DNA from: Candidatus Hydrogenedentota bacterium
GTDB taxonomy: Bacteria > Hydrogenedentota > Hydrogenedentia > Hydrogenedentales > SLHB01
Assembly: GCA_020848835.1 (NCBI GenBank)
Contig: JADLHJ010000081.1
Coordinates: 62,001 to 126,000 of the forward strand
DNA: 64,000 nucleotides
Direction: 5' to 3'
Shown in pieces: positions 18,152 to 26,283 of the stretch (the first letter of the stretch is position 1; each line of letters starts with the position of its first letter). The translations under genes were made by a program, and so were the position numbers. Under the pieces are notes generated by a model. It made no database searches. It was not told where the DNA came from and worked only from the letters and a program-made list of their open reading frames with translations.

Positions 18152-18180
18152 TTGCGGGATTTGCGGAGCTACGATATAAT
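18152..18180 (+). promoter_or_regulatory. Promoter of the pilin operon
   Basis: TTGCGG (18152-18157), 17 bases, TATAAT (18175-18180). The spacer starts GATTTGCGG, identical to the flagellin promoter, so both share the 15-base string TTGCGGGATTTGCGG. It sits in an AT-rich tract about 80 bases before the first pilin start. Confidence 0.65.
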
Positions 18181-18262
18181 TAATTCGAGTTTGCAATGGT
18201 ATCAAATTGAACTAGCATTAGTAGTGAACCCGCAGATCTGGTCAAGTTGCAGGAGGTTCTAT

Positions 18263-18682
18263 ATGGTATTGAAAAATGACAGCGGCTTTTCATTACTCGA
18301 GCTATGCATTGCCTCTGGAATTATGGCAGTTGCATTCTTATTTATTATCGGGGGCGTTGTCGATGCAAGCAGCTCGAATTCCGTAATCACGACCAATACG
18401 CTGGCGAATACTCAACTGACGAGCACGCTCGAAGAACTGCGTGGTACCCCATTTACCACGATGATCACCACCACCCCGATTACCGTGGACGGTCTTGGAT
18501 CCTCCGCTGTAATCTCGCTGGCTGCGGTTGACGGGACCGGCGGATTGGCCACCTTCCCCATAACCAACGCTGCTACCGTTGCGGCGCTGCCCAATCCTTT
18601 GGAAGTGCGTGCGACCATCACTTGGCGGGATGTGAATGGACGGCTGCTTTCGCAGAGCCTTGCGACCCAGTTCAGGCAATAG
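18263..18682 (+). CDS. Minor type IV prepilin (PilV-like)
   Basis: 139 aa from the ATG at 18263, which has a perfect AGGAGG six bases upstream; the frame is open further upstream but runs through the promoter. The N-terminus is a class III signal (MVLKNDSG|FSLLELCIASGIMAVAF): prepilin peptidase would cut after Gly, leaving Phe+1 and Glu+5. The rest is Thr/Ala-rich and ends 'RLLSQSLATQFRQ'. First gene of a four-gene operon, with one base to the next gene. Minor pilins of this kind prime pilus or pseudopilus assembly. Confidence 0.85.
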   Translation: MVLKNDSGFSLLELCIASGIMAVAFLFIIGGVVDASSSNSVITTNTLANTQLTSTLEELRGTPFTTMITTTPITVDGLGSSAVISLAAVDGTGGLATFPITNAATVAALPNPLEVRATITWRDVNGRLLSQSLATQFRQ

Positions 18683-18683
18683 C

Positions 18684-19304
18684 ATGAAGAACTGCAAGGG
18701 GTTCACCTTAATCGAACTGATGATCGTCGTCGCGGTATTGATGATCGTCATGGGGTTGCTTTTTACGCTTGCGCTCAATGTACAGACCGCGGTTGCTTCG
18801 CAGGAAGCACGAATCGCCGGTCAGGACCAGGTCCGGAATGCATCGCAGTGGCTGGCGCGTGAGCTGCGTCAGGCAACTTCCGTGTCGATCAACACAAATG
18901 CGTTTCCGGTGACCACACTGAGCTACCGTAGGGCAGACGATGTTGATGGAAATGGCACGGCCGTTGACAGCGGTTTGTCGCTGGAAACAACCGGCTTGCG
19001 CACAATTCAACGGGACGTCAACGACGCGAACGGTGACGGTCAAACTATAGATCAATTGGTAATGATTGAGGGCGGCAACGTGACGGTTATTGCCAATGGC
19101 CTGCTTCCTGATGAAGACGCCAACGCAAGCGGTGCGCTGGATGCTGCCGAAGACGGAAATTTCAACGGCGTGCTGGATCGGGGACTGTTGTTTCAACAAC
19201 TGAACAATGGTGTGCTTATCACGGTGCAGGCAATGTATCAACCCAGCCCGCGCGAACACGAACAATTATCCAGCGTGCAATTGCTCGTCACCCCGAGGAA
19301 TTAG
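18684..19304 (+). CDS. Minor type IV prepilin (PilW/GspJ-like)
   Basis: 206 aa. The prepilin motif is 'MKNCKG|FTLIELMIVVAVLMIVMGLLF', with cleavage predicted after Gly6. It continues as a coiled N-terminal helix ('RNASQWLARELRQATS') typical of PilW/GspJ. Asp/Asn-rich loops ('DDVDGNG', 'DEDANASGALDAAEDGNFNGVLD') look like calcium-binding EF-hand-like or dockerin-like segments, as in GspG/GspJ relatives. The gene begins one base after the previous stop and ends two bases before the next start. Confidence 0.85.
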   Translation: MKNCKGFTLIELMIVVAVLMIVMGLLFTLALNVQTAVASQEARIAGQDQVRNASQWLARELRQATSVSINTNAFPVTTLSYRRADDVDGNGTAVDSGLSLETTGLRTIQRDVNDANGDGQTIDQLVMIEGGNVTVIANGLLPDEDANASGALDAAEDGNFNGVLDRGLLFQQLNNGVLITVQAMYQPSPREHEQLSSVQLLVTPRN

Positions 19305-19306
19305 AT

Positions 19307-20989
19307 ATGAAGCAGAAAAGACGCAATGACGAAGGTATCGCGCTGCTGACCGCAATGATTTTTATCATGTTTGCGGGGATGATTCTCTGTGCTTTGGCCA
19401 TGCGCGTCGTGCGGCAGGGACAACAGACTGCGCAGTACCGAATTTTCAACGATAGTTTCCCGGTACTCGAAGCTGCCACGACGGAAAGTTGGGCAGACTT
19501 GGAGAATGGCGGTGACGGTAACATCGGGCTTGGCACGTGGGCCCCGGTTACGACGGACGATATTCTCGATCTTCCGAGTTTTGAAGATACGGGCGTCGCG
19601 CCATTGATGCTGGCTACGATGCCGCGTGTTCAATATATGGCCTACGCCGACGCGTGGGAATTCGATGGTATTGACAATAACGAGAACGGCACGGTTGACG
19701 ATGCGACTGAGGCGGACATGTTCACGCTCTATGGCTTTGCCAACAACCAGGGAGTGGAGCGTCGTCTTGAAGTGGTTATCGGCGGATCCGATGTGAATGT
19801 CTGGCGCAATGCAATCTTCGCTGGTTCGGGTCAGGCCGGTGGGCTGATCAATGGGAATGTCAGCATTCACGGTTCGGTGCACCTACTCGGTGATGCCACC
19901 GTATCAAACACGACCGTACTCGCCGCGTTGGACATCAGCGGTACGAGTCTTATTCATAATAACTACGTGGGAATGCCTGCGTCGCTTTCGGGTCGCATTC
20001 CCGCGATCGCGCCGAAAAACGTAAACGGCGAAATGGTGCAAACGTTGAATGCGAAGCTGCGCGTGAAGCGTGGCCTAGTTGGCATGTCGGGTAACTCCGA
20101 AATTGGCGAGACCAACGTCACAGGCAACGCGTATAAGGAACTCATGGACGGTACGTATGTCACTGACGGCTGGACGGGTACTTCCGTAACGGACGACGGC
20201 GGGCGTGGCGATCCCACCAACGTGTACAGCGACAATGGCTGGGACAAATTGTACGACCTGGGTAATCGCGTGCATCTTCCAGTGATGAGCGATCCCTATG
20301 TCGAAGTGGGGACCGGCAACACCTACACCGATCCTGATACGGGCTCGCTTTATACCTATGATTCGTATTGGACAAAGGTACTTGCGGCGACCGCATACAA
20401 CGGCAACATGACCATTAAGGCGAACCAGAATTTCTATTGGAACGCGCAGCGCCCGACTGACACCTACGCGATGGCAGGTAGCCGGCAATCGGGCGAGGAC
20501 TATATCTATTTTAATGCGGCTACAAACGTGATGGAGATCAGCGGCCAGGTGAAGGTGAATGGCAACTTCGCTATCGAACGCGGCGCTGGAAACGACAAGA
20601 CGATTTCGTATACGGGGCGCGCGGCGATACTGGTAAATGGCGATGCATCACTGGATACGAACCTGTATTCGCAGAACGCCAACGGCACGACGGCGAACAG
20701 CTTTCCGGTGAACAACATTTTCGGGATTATGACCACCGGCAATCTGACGATGGGCGTGAACTCGCAGTTGGAGTTGATGGGCGCGTTCTATGCCGCGCAG
20801 CAGATAAAGTCGCAGAAACAAACGATCGTGACTGGGACCTATGTTTCGAATTACTTCGACATGGGGACGAACGTGCCGGAGATCTATCAGGTGCCGACGC
20901 TGGCGGACAATTTGCCGACTGGGATGATTGGCGCCGGGCAGGTACTGGTGTTTTCACAGATATCATGGAGGGAGCTGGGGACTGCATGA
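19307..20989 (+). CDS. PilX-like large pilus-assembly protein
   Basis: 560 aa. The N-terminus 'MKQKRRNDEGIALLTAMIFIMFAGMILCALAMRV' is a PilX-type membrane anchor that lacks the classic Gly-Phe cleavage site. The remaining 500 residues are Gly/Asn/Thr-rich and likely beta-helical, with repeated 'NGNVSIHGSVHLLG', 'GNLTMGVNSQLELMGAFYA' units similar to the adhesive C-terminal domains of PilX/GspK-like or polymer-forming proteins. It overlaps the next gene by ATGA. Probably a minor pilus component exposing a large adhesive domain at the tip; function inferred from operon position. Confidence 0.75.
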   Translation: MKQKRRNDEGIALLTAMIFIMFAGMILCALAMRVVRQGQQTAQYRIFNDSFPVLEAATTESWADLENGGDGNIGLGTWAPVTTDDILDLPSFEDTGVAPLMLATMPRVQYMAYADAWEFDGIDNNENGTVDDATEADMFTLYGFANNQGVERRLEVVIGGSDVNVWRNAIFAGSGQAGGLINGNVSIHGSVHLLGDATVSNTTVLAALDISGTSLIHNNYVGMPASLSGRIPAIAPKNVNGEMVQTLNAKLRVKRGLVGMSGNSEIGETNVTGNAYKELMDGTYVTDGWTGTSVTDDGGRGDPTNVYSDNGWDKLYDLGNRVHLPVMSDPYVEVGTGNTYTDPDTGSLYTYDSYWTKVLAATAYNGNMTIKANQNFYWNAQRPTDTYAMAGSRQSGEDYIYFNAATNVMEISGQVKVNGNFAIERGAGNDKTISYTGRAAILVNGDASLDTNLYSQNANGTTANSFPVNNIFGIMTTGNLTMGVNSQLELMGAFYAAQQIKSQKQTIVTGTYVSNYFDMGTNVPEIYQVPTLADNLPTGMIGAGQVLVFSQISWRELGTA

Positions 20990-21645
20990 GCTCGGATTTC
21001 GCAAAACAAACGCTGGTTAAGAATTGGTATTTGTTCATCGTATTGATCGCATTCGTATTTGCTGCCTTATATCAATTTCTTGCTCCAAGGGAGGCGGTCG
21101 AAACGGATGCGGCGCAAATGCCGGGATCAGAAATGGCGCGTGTTCAGCGGACAGCGCCGACTGTCGCGCCGCGGGACCTTGTGGCAGATGAGCGGGCGAA
21201 GTTGCGCGAGGAGGCATTGACAAAGATTCGGGAGAACGAAGCGGCACTTGCTGAACACCCCGAACCGGAGCGGGCGGCGGCGTTGGCTGCGGGAATCGGC
21301 AACATGTACTTTCAGCGGTTGCAGGATTATTCGGCAGCGGCGAGTCATTACGAGCGAGTATTGTCGGACTATCCAGAAGCGCCATTGAAGTATCAGACCT
21401 TTGTGCAGCTTGTGCAGTGTTACGAACATTTGAACGATCCAGACAAGCGCCGGGACACGCTGCGTCGCATGATGGAGGCCTTTCCGGAAGACTCTCAGCA
21501 GTACACGTACGCGTATCTGGAACTTTATGGACAAATGCCCGCCGCGCCGAAACCGACGGATACTGCCGTCGAGACGGCGGAGTCCGCCGAACAAGAGGCA
21601 TCCGATCCGAGCACGGTGGTCGCGCAGGCTTCCGTCGCGCAGTAG
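20986..21645 (+). CDS. Membrane-anchored TPR-like protein of the pilin operon
   Basis: 219 aa from an ATG that overlaps the previous stop (ATGA). One N-terminal transmembrane helix ('NWYLFIVLIAFVFAALYQFL', about 12-31) is followed by a long helical region with tetratricopeptide-like pairs ('AAALAAGIGNMYFQRLQDYSAAASHYERVLSDYP', split over residues about 100-135) and an acidic, Ala/Glu-rich tail. TPR lipoproteins and anchors such as PilF act in pilus assembly, so a scaffold role fits. It is the last gene of the operon; no clear terminator follows. Confidence 0.75.
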   Translation: MSSDFAKQTLVKNWYLFIVLIAFVFAALYQFLAPREAVETDAAQMPGSEMARVQRTAPTVAPRDLVADERAKLREEALTKIRENEAALAEHPEPERAAALAAGIGNMYFQRLQDYSAAASHYERVLSDYPEAPLKYQTFVQLVQCYEHLNDPDKRRDTLRRMMEAFPEDSQQYTYAYLELYGQMPAAPKPTDTAVETAESAEQEASDPSTVVAQASVAQ

Positions 21646-22819
21646 CACTCCACGCGTCCTACCTCCATTTCTGTCGTTACCGTTCGGTGCAATCTTGCCG
21701 TTAGCACGATGACAGGCCGCAGGGTGGGGACTCATCCGGTCGTGCTGCTGCGGTGCTGAACACTTCCTAACTATTTGCCTACCGCATTGCACTCGGAGGG
21801 GGAGTCGGTAGCCAGGAGGCAGGAGCGGGTGGCAGTCAGCCAAGGGGTGTTGGAATTTTCTTTTTTGACGATTCAAGGGGGTGTGTTGGGCGAGAGTCGA
21901 TTCGTAAGTTGTTATTTATCATAGGTGCGTCCTCTCTTGTGTTGCTTTGGGAGGAGGGGGTGTAAGGGGGGTGCAGGTCGGCTGCGGGGTGTCGGGTGTT
22001 TGACTCGCGGCTTGGGTGGGGTCGGCTTTTCATCGTCGCTTTCTTTCCGTATTCGAGGCTTGGACCGCGGGTGGGGCCGCGTCCAGTCGCGGGCTGCGGT
22101 GCTGATCACTTCCTATCTATTAGCCCACGGCGTTGCATTGGGGAAAGGAGTCAGGAGACAGGAGTCAGAAGTCAGAAGTCGGGAGTCAGAACATAGGATT
22201 GCGAAGTTTGGAGAAGCGGGCGCGCGGTGGGGTGGGGTCCGCGGGGGCTTCTATCTATTTGCCCAGGGCGTTGCATCCCCCTTCGCGTAAAGCTCGGGAG
22301 GACAGGCATTTTTTGACCGCGGATCTTTCTTCGCCGAGGCTATTGAGGACGTGTTCGCGCGGTGGTCGTGGATCGGGGTTTGGGAAACAAGGGGGTCTTT
22401 GTTGACGGCGGCGGGTATAGATGCGACCACATCCTCTCGTGACCGAGTACGGTCACTGTCGGCAGTGGATTGCACAGATGACACAGATTCTAAACGCGGG
22501 AGTTACGAGTCAGAAGACAGAAGTCAGGATTTCTAAGAAGCGGGCGGGGTGAATGGTTGGGACAAGGAACAAAGCGGAGCTTCCTCCTTCGCAGCGCTTC
22601 GGAGGACAGGTTTTCAAGAGCGCGTTACCAAGCCGGAGCTAGGTAACGAGTTTACGCGGCGCGCGATGGGGTGGTGTCCGCGGGGGCTTCTATCTATTTG
22701 CCCAGGGCGTTGCATCCTCCTTCGCGTAAAGCTCCGGAGGACAGGCCAACGGGCTTAGCATTCGGTCAGACAATCCGTAGTTGGCGCGGGCGATAGAGAA
22801 CGCGAAAAAACAGAAGTGA
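21646..22819. repeat. Degenerate intergenic repeat block, copies 2 and 3
   Basis: No gene is supported over 1.17 kb. Core copies (GTCCGCGGGGGCTTCT, then CTATTTGCCCAGGGCGTTGC) are at 22237-22275 and 22676-22714. Weaker relatives are near 21755-21800 and 22100-22145. In copy 2 a 37-base palindromic insert containing CCTTCGCGTAAAGCTC (22276-22312) interrupts what is continuous in copy 1; copy 3 has the same insert at 22715-22745. Purine heptads of GAGTCAG type lie at 22146-22195 and 22498-22530, and CACAGATT repeats at 22468-22490. Confidence 0.75.
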
Positions 22820-23656
22820 CTAAGGTAGGACTGTTGGGTGATTTGAATTTGTCGGGCCAAATAGCTCAGTACCATTCTCTACAAGCGTCTTAATTGTTTG
22901 CAGATTTGCTTGAGATGCCTCTACGCTCGAAATTGTAAAATATTTTTTGTCGGCGGCGTCCTTTGCAGACCCTCCAAGCGCATAGATTCGCTTTTCGTCG
23001 AACACAATCCATCTGTCATGTAAGGATGTGTTAAGAACCAGCCTGTAGAGTTCGGGGCCGCGTTCTGACGCGAAAAGTTCCGACACAGCTAAGAACTGCT
23101 TCCAACGTATTTTGTCGCGTGTGGAACAACTGGCAATAGGCTCACAGGTAACCAGAGTAATTGCAGCATTAGCGCGAACATTCGACAAGTACCTATGGAA
23201 TATACTCGAATCAAAATATGGATCAAGCCATCTGAGTGTAGTCAATGCATCAGTCTCACAAAGGGCGACCAGCTTGGTGTAAGCTGTGAACGGGCTACCT
23301 GCTTCTAAAATCACCGAAGTGCGAGGTACCGGGATCATGTCAATAGCAGAACGGGCTGAATTCATGTATTTTAAAATTACAGCTTCGGTCGAGACTTTCT
23401 CTATCGTCTCGTAGGCCATCTGGTTCAATGCAACTTGGAATAGTTGGGTTTGCAATAGGTAATCATGGTCTTTTTCTCCTTTAGCAAAATTTAGGAACTC
23501 ATCACTTAGCTTCCGAAATTCAGCACAATATCTCGCATGAACTTGTGCTTTCTCTTGTTCATCGTAAGCGCCGAGATTTTTCACCATCGAAAGAAGCGGC
23601 CCGAACAATGCGCCAAGCTTAATGTATAAATCATGTTTTTGTCGCAAACGATCCAA
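22820..23656 (-). CDS. Hypothetical protein with C-terminal PLD-like 'HDR...GxSxKD' domain
   Basis: 278 aa, cytosolic, no signal or membrane segment. The first 140 residues are helical ('YCAEFRKLSDEFLNFAKGEKDH'). The C-terminal half contains 'LHDRWIVFDEKRIYALGGSAKDAADKK' (split here: LHDRWIVFDEKR then IYALGGSAKDAADKK), matching the single HKD-like half-site of a phospholipase-D-superfamily domain often found in uncharacterised accessory proteins. The codon choice looks AT-richer than flanking genes and it stands alone between repeat blocks, both signs of horizontal transfer. A defence or toxin role is possible but unproven. Confidence 0.65.
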   Translation of the reverse strand: MDRLRQKHDLYIKLGALFGPLLSMVKNLGAYDEQEKAQVHARYCAEFRKLSDEFLNFAKGEKDHDYLLQTQLFQVALNQMAYETIEKVSTEAVILKYMNSARSAIDMIPVPRTSVILEAGSPFTAYTKLVALCETDALTTLRWLDPYFDSSIFHRYLSNVRANAAITLVTCEPIASCSTRDKIRWKQFLAVSELFASERGPELYRLVLNTSLHDRWIVFDEKRIYALGGSAKDAADKKYFTISSVEASQANLQTIKTLVENGTELFGPTNSNHPTVLP

Positions 23657-24002
23657 GCTAACAACTCCTATAGAGCGGCACGCAAATTCTAGCGCGAAAG
23701 CATATCACGTCACCGGGTCAAAGCCTCTTACAATCTAGGCCGCGCTTGCTATACAACAGACAAGTCGGCGGCGCGCGCAACTCTATCGAGTTCGGGAGCG
23801 GTCGAGACTCTCCATGAGAGACGGCACAAAGGGCCGCTTAACGTCAAACAGGTTTACAAGCAACCACGGGTTACCGCTGCCCTTTCGCGTTCTGCAGCTT
23901 GATTAGAGACCTATGACCTTCCCAGTAGATAGGAACCTGGGCGAGCATGAGATTCTAGGCTTGTGACTCTAGTGTGTTTTCGTGTTCCCAAGGTGTTCCC
24001 AC
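23657..24002. other. Gene-free spacer
   Basis: I see no supported gene between the PLD-like gene and the left REP element. Short frames here lack ribosome-binding sites and recognisable composition. Confidence 0.4.
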
Positions 24003-24076
24003 GGTAGACCCGGCTACGTCGAAGCGCCATCGCCCGGTCAACCCTGGGCTGCGCGCGGTAATCCCTTCGGGATATT
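24003..24076 (+). repeat. REP-like element, left copy
   Basis: GGTAGACCC..., GTCAACCCTGGGCTGCGCGC and GGTAATCCCTTCGGGATAT follow in order. The same order and orientation recur at 25043-25120, and an inverted relative at 24768-24851. It includes two imperfect hairpins (ATCCC-TTC-GGGAT is one). Confidence 0.75.
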
Positions 24077-24253
24077 GAGGTCGATTCTGAAGAATTTGGA
24101 ATCATTAGGCCTTGGCGTGCGCGTGCCAAGAAAACACATGTTTTAGTTTTGTAGCGTCTCACTTTACATGAAGTCCGTAACTTTATCCGGGGTGGGAATT
24201 TCGCACGACGCCCTGCATAGCGTCCGCAGTGCTTTATCGTCCAGCGTGGATCA

Positions 24254-24709
24254 TTAATCCCAGACGTATTTTTCGTCCCATTCGATTTCGTGTTTTTGGA
24301 GTAGGTCGCGGAATTCATCTTGGAAGGTTTGTTTTTGGTGATGGGTTTCCTGGTGGGCAATGTATCGTTCGACGTGGGCGATATTGGAGTGGCTCACGGA
24401 GAAGGCGCCGTAGCCGTATTGCCATTGGAATTCATGGAGGGCGGGGTCAATTTCTTTTGCCCATGCGCTGGATGCGCGTTTCATTTCTTTGATCCAATCC
24501 GCGATGGTGATGGTTCGCGTGAGGCGAGTGAGAATGTGCACGTGGTCTTCGACGCCGACGACGATGATTGGGGTGCAGGCGTGGTTAGTGGAGACACCGC
24601 CGATATATTCGAACATGCGCGTGCGGAGTGTGGGGTTTTGGAGAAATGGGGCGCGTTCCTTCGTGGACCATGTCGCATGAATGTAGATAGCGGATAATGA
24701 TTGCGACAT
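24254..24709 (-). mobile_element. REP-associated tyrosine transposase (RAYT, IS200/Y1 family)
   Basis: About 151 aa from an ATG at 24709 with GGAGG six bases upstream; the frame is open a little further but unlike the family. Y1 transposase signatures: N-terminal 'SLSAIYIHATWSTKERAPFL', the HUH metal site 'VEDHVHILTRL', and the catalytic Tyr region 'FQWQYGYGAFSVSHSN', followed by 'YIAHQETHHQKQTFQDEF'. These proteins are single-strand transposases that process REP hairpins. REP-like sequences flank the gene on both sides, as expected. It looks intact. Confidence 0.92.
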
Positions 24710-24767
24710 GATTGTCCTCCAGTGCGTTGCAGTGCATCCCAGGAATTTCAAGCAAGGTCATCGCGCG

Positions 24768-24851
24768 TATTTATCCCGAAGGGATTGTTGCGTGCAGCCT
24801 AGGGTTGGGCCGCCCTAGTCGCCGCGACGAAGGCGGGCCTACCCTAGGTGG
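24768..24851 (-). repeat. REP-like element, inverted copy next to the RAYT gene
   Basis: TTATCCCGAAGGGATTGTTG, then CAGCCTAGGGTTGGGC and GGCGGGCCTACCCTAGGTGG. This is the reverse-complement arrangement of the copies at 24003 and 25043, with substitutions. A shorter fragment of its start (CCCGGAAAGGGTTGTTGCG) follows at about 24868-24886. Confidence 0.7.
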
Positions 24852-25042
24852 GTGGCCGTCATTGAATATACCCGGAAAGGGTTGTTGCGTATTGTGGGTA
24901 CGCGTGAGCAAGTCGGCGTGTGGCATGACAGTGCATCGTCAGGCCCGCGTATTGCGGGCACCACGATTGAAGTCGGTCTATCGCACTCCTCAGGTTTCAG
25001 CAACCCTTACAGGGTTGAAGAGGAGGGGTTTGGGTGCGGTTA

Positions 25043-25120
25043 CCCAGGGTAGACCCGTCTGCGTCGAAGCGACTCCGCCGGGTCAACCCTGGGCTGCGCG
25101 CGGTAATCCCTTCGGGATAT
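25043..25120 (+). repeat. REP-like element, right copy
   Basis: Begins CCCAGGGTAGACCCG and ends GGTAATCCCTTCGGGATAT; it matches the left copy at 24003-24076 closely. A small hairpin CAACCC-TTACA-GGGTTG sits just upstream, at about 25001-25018. Confidence 0.75.
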
Positions 25121-25144
25121 AGAGACGCTCGCTCAGGAAAGACA

Positions 25145-25178
25145 TTCACTCGGGAGACACTTTCATTCGGGAGAGACT
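25145..25178 (+). repeat. Two imperfect 17-bp tandem repeats
   Basis: TTCACTCGGGAGACACT (25145-25161) and TTCATTCGGGAGAGACT (25162-25178), followed by a partial third unit TTCGGA. They lie between the right REP copy and the rex promoter; no function is apparent. Confidence 0.5.
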
Positions 25179-25256
25179 TTCGGATAGAAAAGTCCCTCGT
25201 TCAGGTTGAGACGTTGGGTCGTTGCCTTTCCCCCCGAGGACCGCTTACAGAGATCA

Positions 25257-25306
25257 TTGACAACCCGACTATTCATCAGGCATACTTATTGTGAAATATT
25301 TCACAG
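25257..25306 (+). promoter_or_regulatory. rex promoter with overlapping Rex operator
   Basis: TTGACA at 25257-25262 and CATACT at 25281-25286 (18-base spacer) form a promoter. Immediately downstream, 25289-25306 reads TTGTGAAATATTTCACAG, one base short of a perfect inverted repeat and matching the known Rex-binding consensus (TTGTGAAA-n2-TTTCACAA type). It covers the expected transcription start. Rex is known to bind such sites when NADH is low and to release on NADH binding, so rex and probably the hydrogenase genes are autoregulated by redox state. Confidence 0.85.
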
Positions 25307-25344
25307 CGTTACTTGTTTCACGGTGCGCTGTGGTGAGTAAAACA

Positions 25345-26010
25345 ATGTTTTCTTTGCCTGTTATATCGGAGAAGACGGTGGCGCGGTTGGCGCTTTACCG
25401 GCGGCTTTTGGGGGACTTGTTAAGTCAAGGGCGGAGAAGCATTTATTCGCATGAGTTGGCGGCCTTGGCGAAGGGATCGGCGGCGCAGGTGCGGCGGGAC
25501 TTGATGGCGGTTGGGTATGAGGGGAGTCCTGCGCGGGGGTATTCGGTTGAGGATTTGATTGGGGCGCTTTCGCGGCTTTTGGATCATCCGGCCACGCAGA
25601 AGGTGGCGCTTGTGGGGGTGGGCAATCTGGGGCGTGCCCTCCTTTCTTATTTTGCGGGGCGTGGTTCGCAGTACAGCGTGGCGGCGGCGTTTGACGCGGA
25701 CCCGGGGAAGGTGGGTCTTGCGGTGAACGGGTGTCCGGTGTATGGGCCGGATCGGTTGGCGGAGGTGATCGAGCGCGAGGGAATCGAGGTGGCGATGGTT
25801 GCGGTGCCGGCTGGGGAGGCGGCGCGGACGGTGCATGACCTTTGCACGGCGGGTATCACGGGGATTTTGAATTTTGCGCCGGTGCGGGTCTGGGTGCCGG
25901 AGGGGGTTTATATCGAGTATTTGGACATGAGCATGTCGTTGGAGCGGGTGGCGTTTTTTGCGCGGTCGAAGCGGCGGACGTCACAGCAAGATAGCGCGTT
26001 GGCGAAATAG
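25345..26010 (+). CDS. rex: Redox-sensing transcriptional repressor Rex
   Basis: About 221 aa from the ATG at 25345; earlier GTG starts would run into the operator. N-terminal winged helix ('ARLALYRRLLGDLLSQGRRSIYSHELAALAKGSAAQVRRDL', split over residues about 12-52) and C-terminal Rossmann domain with 'VALVGVGNLGRALLSY' (NADH-binding GxGxxG) and the family ending 'NFAPVRVWVPEGVYIEYLDMSMSLERVAFF'. Rex senses the NADH/NAD+ ratio and represses fermentative and hydrogen-evolving genes. Its own operator is just upstream and the NADH-linked hydrogenase genes follow on the same strand, so the target is probably in view. Confidence 0.95.
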   Translation: MFSLPVISEKTVARLALYRRLLGDLLSQGRRSIYSHELAALAKGSAAQVRRDLMAVGYEGSPARGYSVEDLIGALSRLLDHPATQKVALVGVGNLGRALLSYFAGRGSQYSVAAAFDADPGKVGLAVNGCPVYGPDRLAEVIEREGIEVAMVAVPAGEAARTVHDLCTAGITGILNFAPVRVWVPEGVYIEYLDMSMSLERVAFFARSKRRTSQQDSALAK

Positions 26011-26093
26011 CGATTCGTGAGTAGCGAGTAGCGAAGTAGTTAGTAGAGAGAATGAGACGAATGTGGAATGACGAGTATGAGGGGGAGAATGTG

Positions 26094-26221
26094 AATCATG
26101 GGCGGGACGCTTCTGGCCCTTTGGGAACACGTGAATGAGAATGCAAATCACGGGCGGGACGCCCGTGCTCATTTGGGAATGAATTCTAATCACGGGCGGG
26201 ACGCCCGTGCTCCTTTTGGGG
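26094..26221. repeat. Three copies of a hairpin repeat between rex and the hydrogenase genes
   Basis: AATCACGGGCGGGACGCCCG followed by TGCTC and a TTTGGGA tail occurs at 26146-26178 and 26188-26221, with a decayed copy at 26094-26126. Each intact copy contains the hairpin CACGGGCG-GGA-CGCCCGTG (26149-26167, 26191-26209). Preceding sequence (26011-26080) has purine-rich GAGTAGC-type repeats. The hairpins could attenuate read-through from rex. Confidence 0.75.
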
Positions 26222-26283
26222 GCGCGAACACTCGAGTAGATTCATAACTTGTATAAACGGCGTCGTGATATGGGGGACAAATC

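Noticed and set aside
24710-25122. Plus-strand frames over the REP elements (for example 24712-25122)
   Set aside because: They read through hairpin repeats, lack ribosome sites and have no recognisable composition.
26149-26209. Hairpin repeats considered as a CRISPR array
   Set aside because: Only two intact copies, the repeat itself is the hairpin, spacers are unequal and similar, and no cas gene is near.
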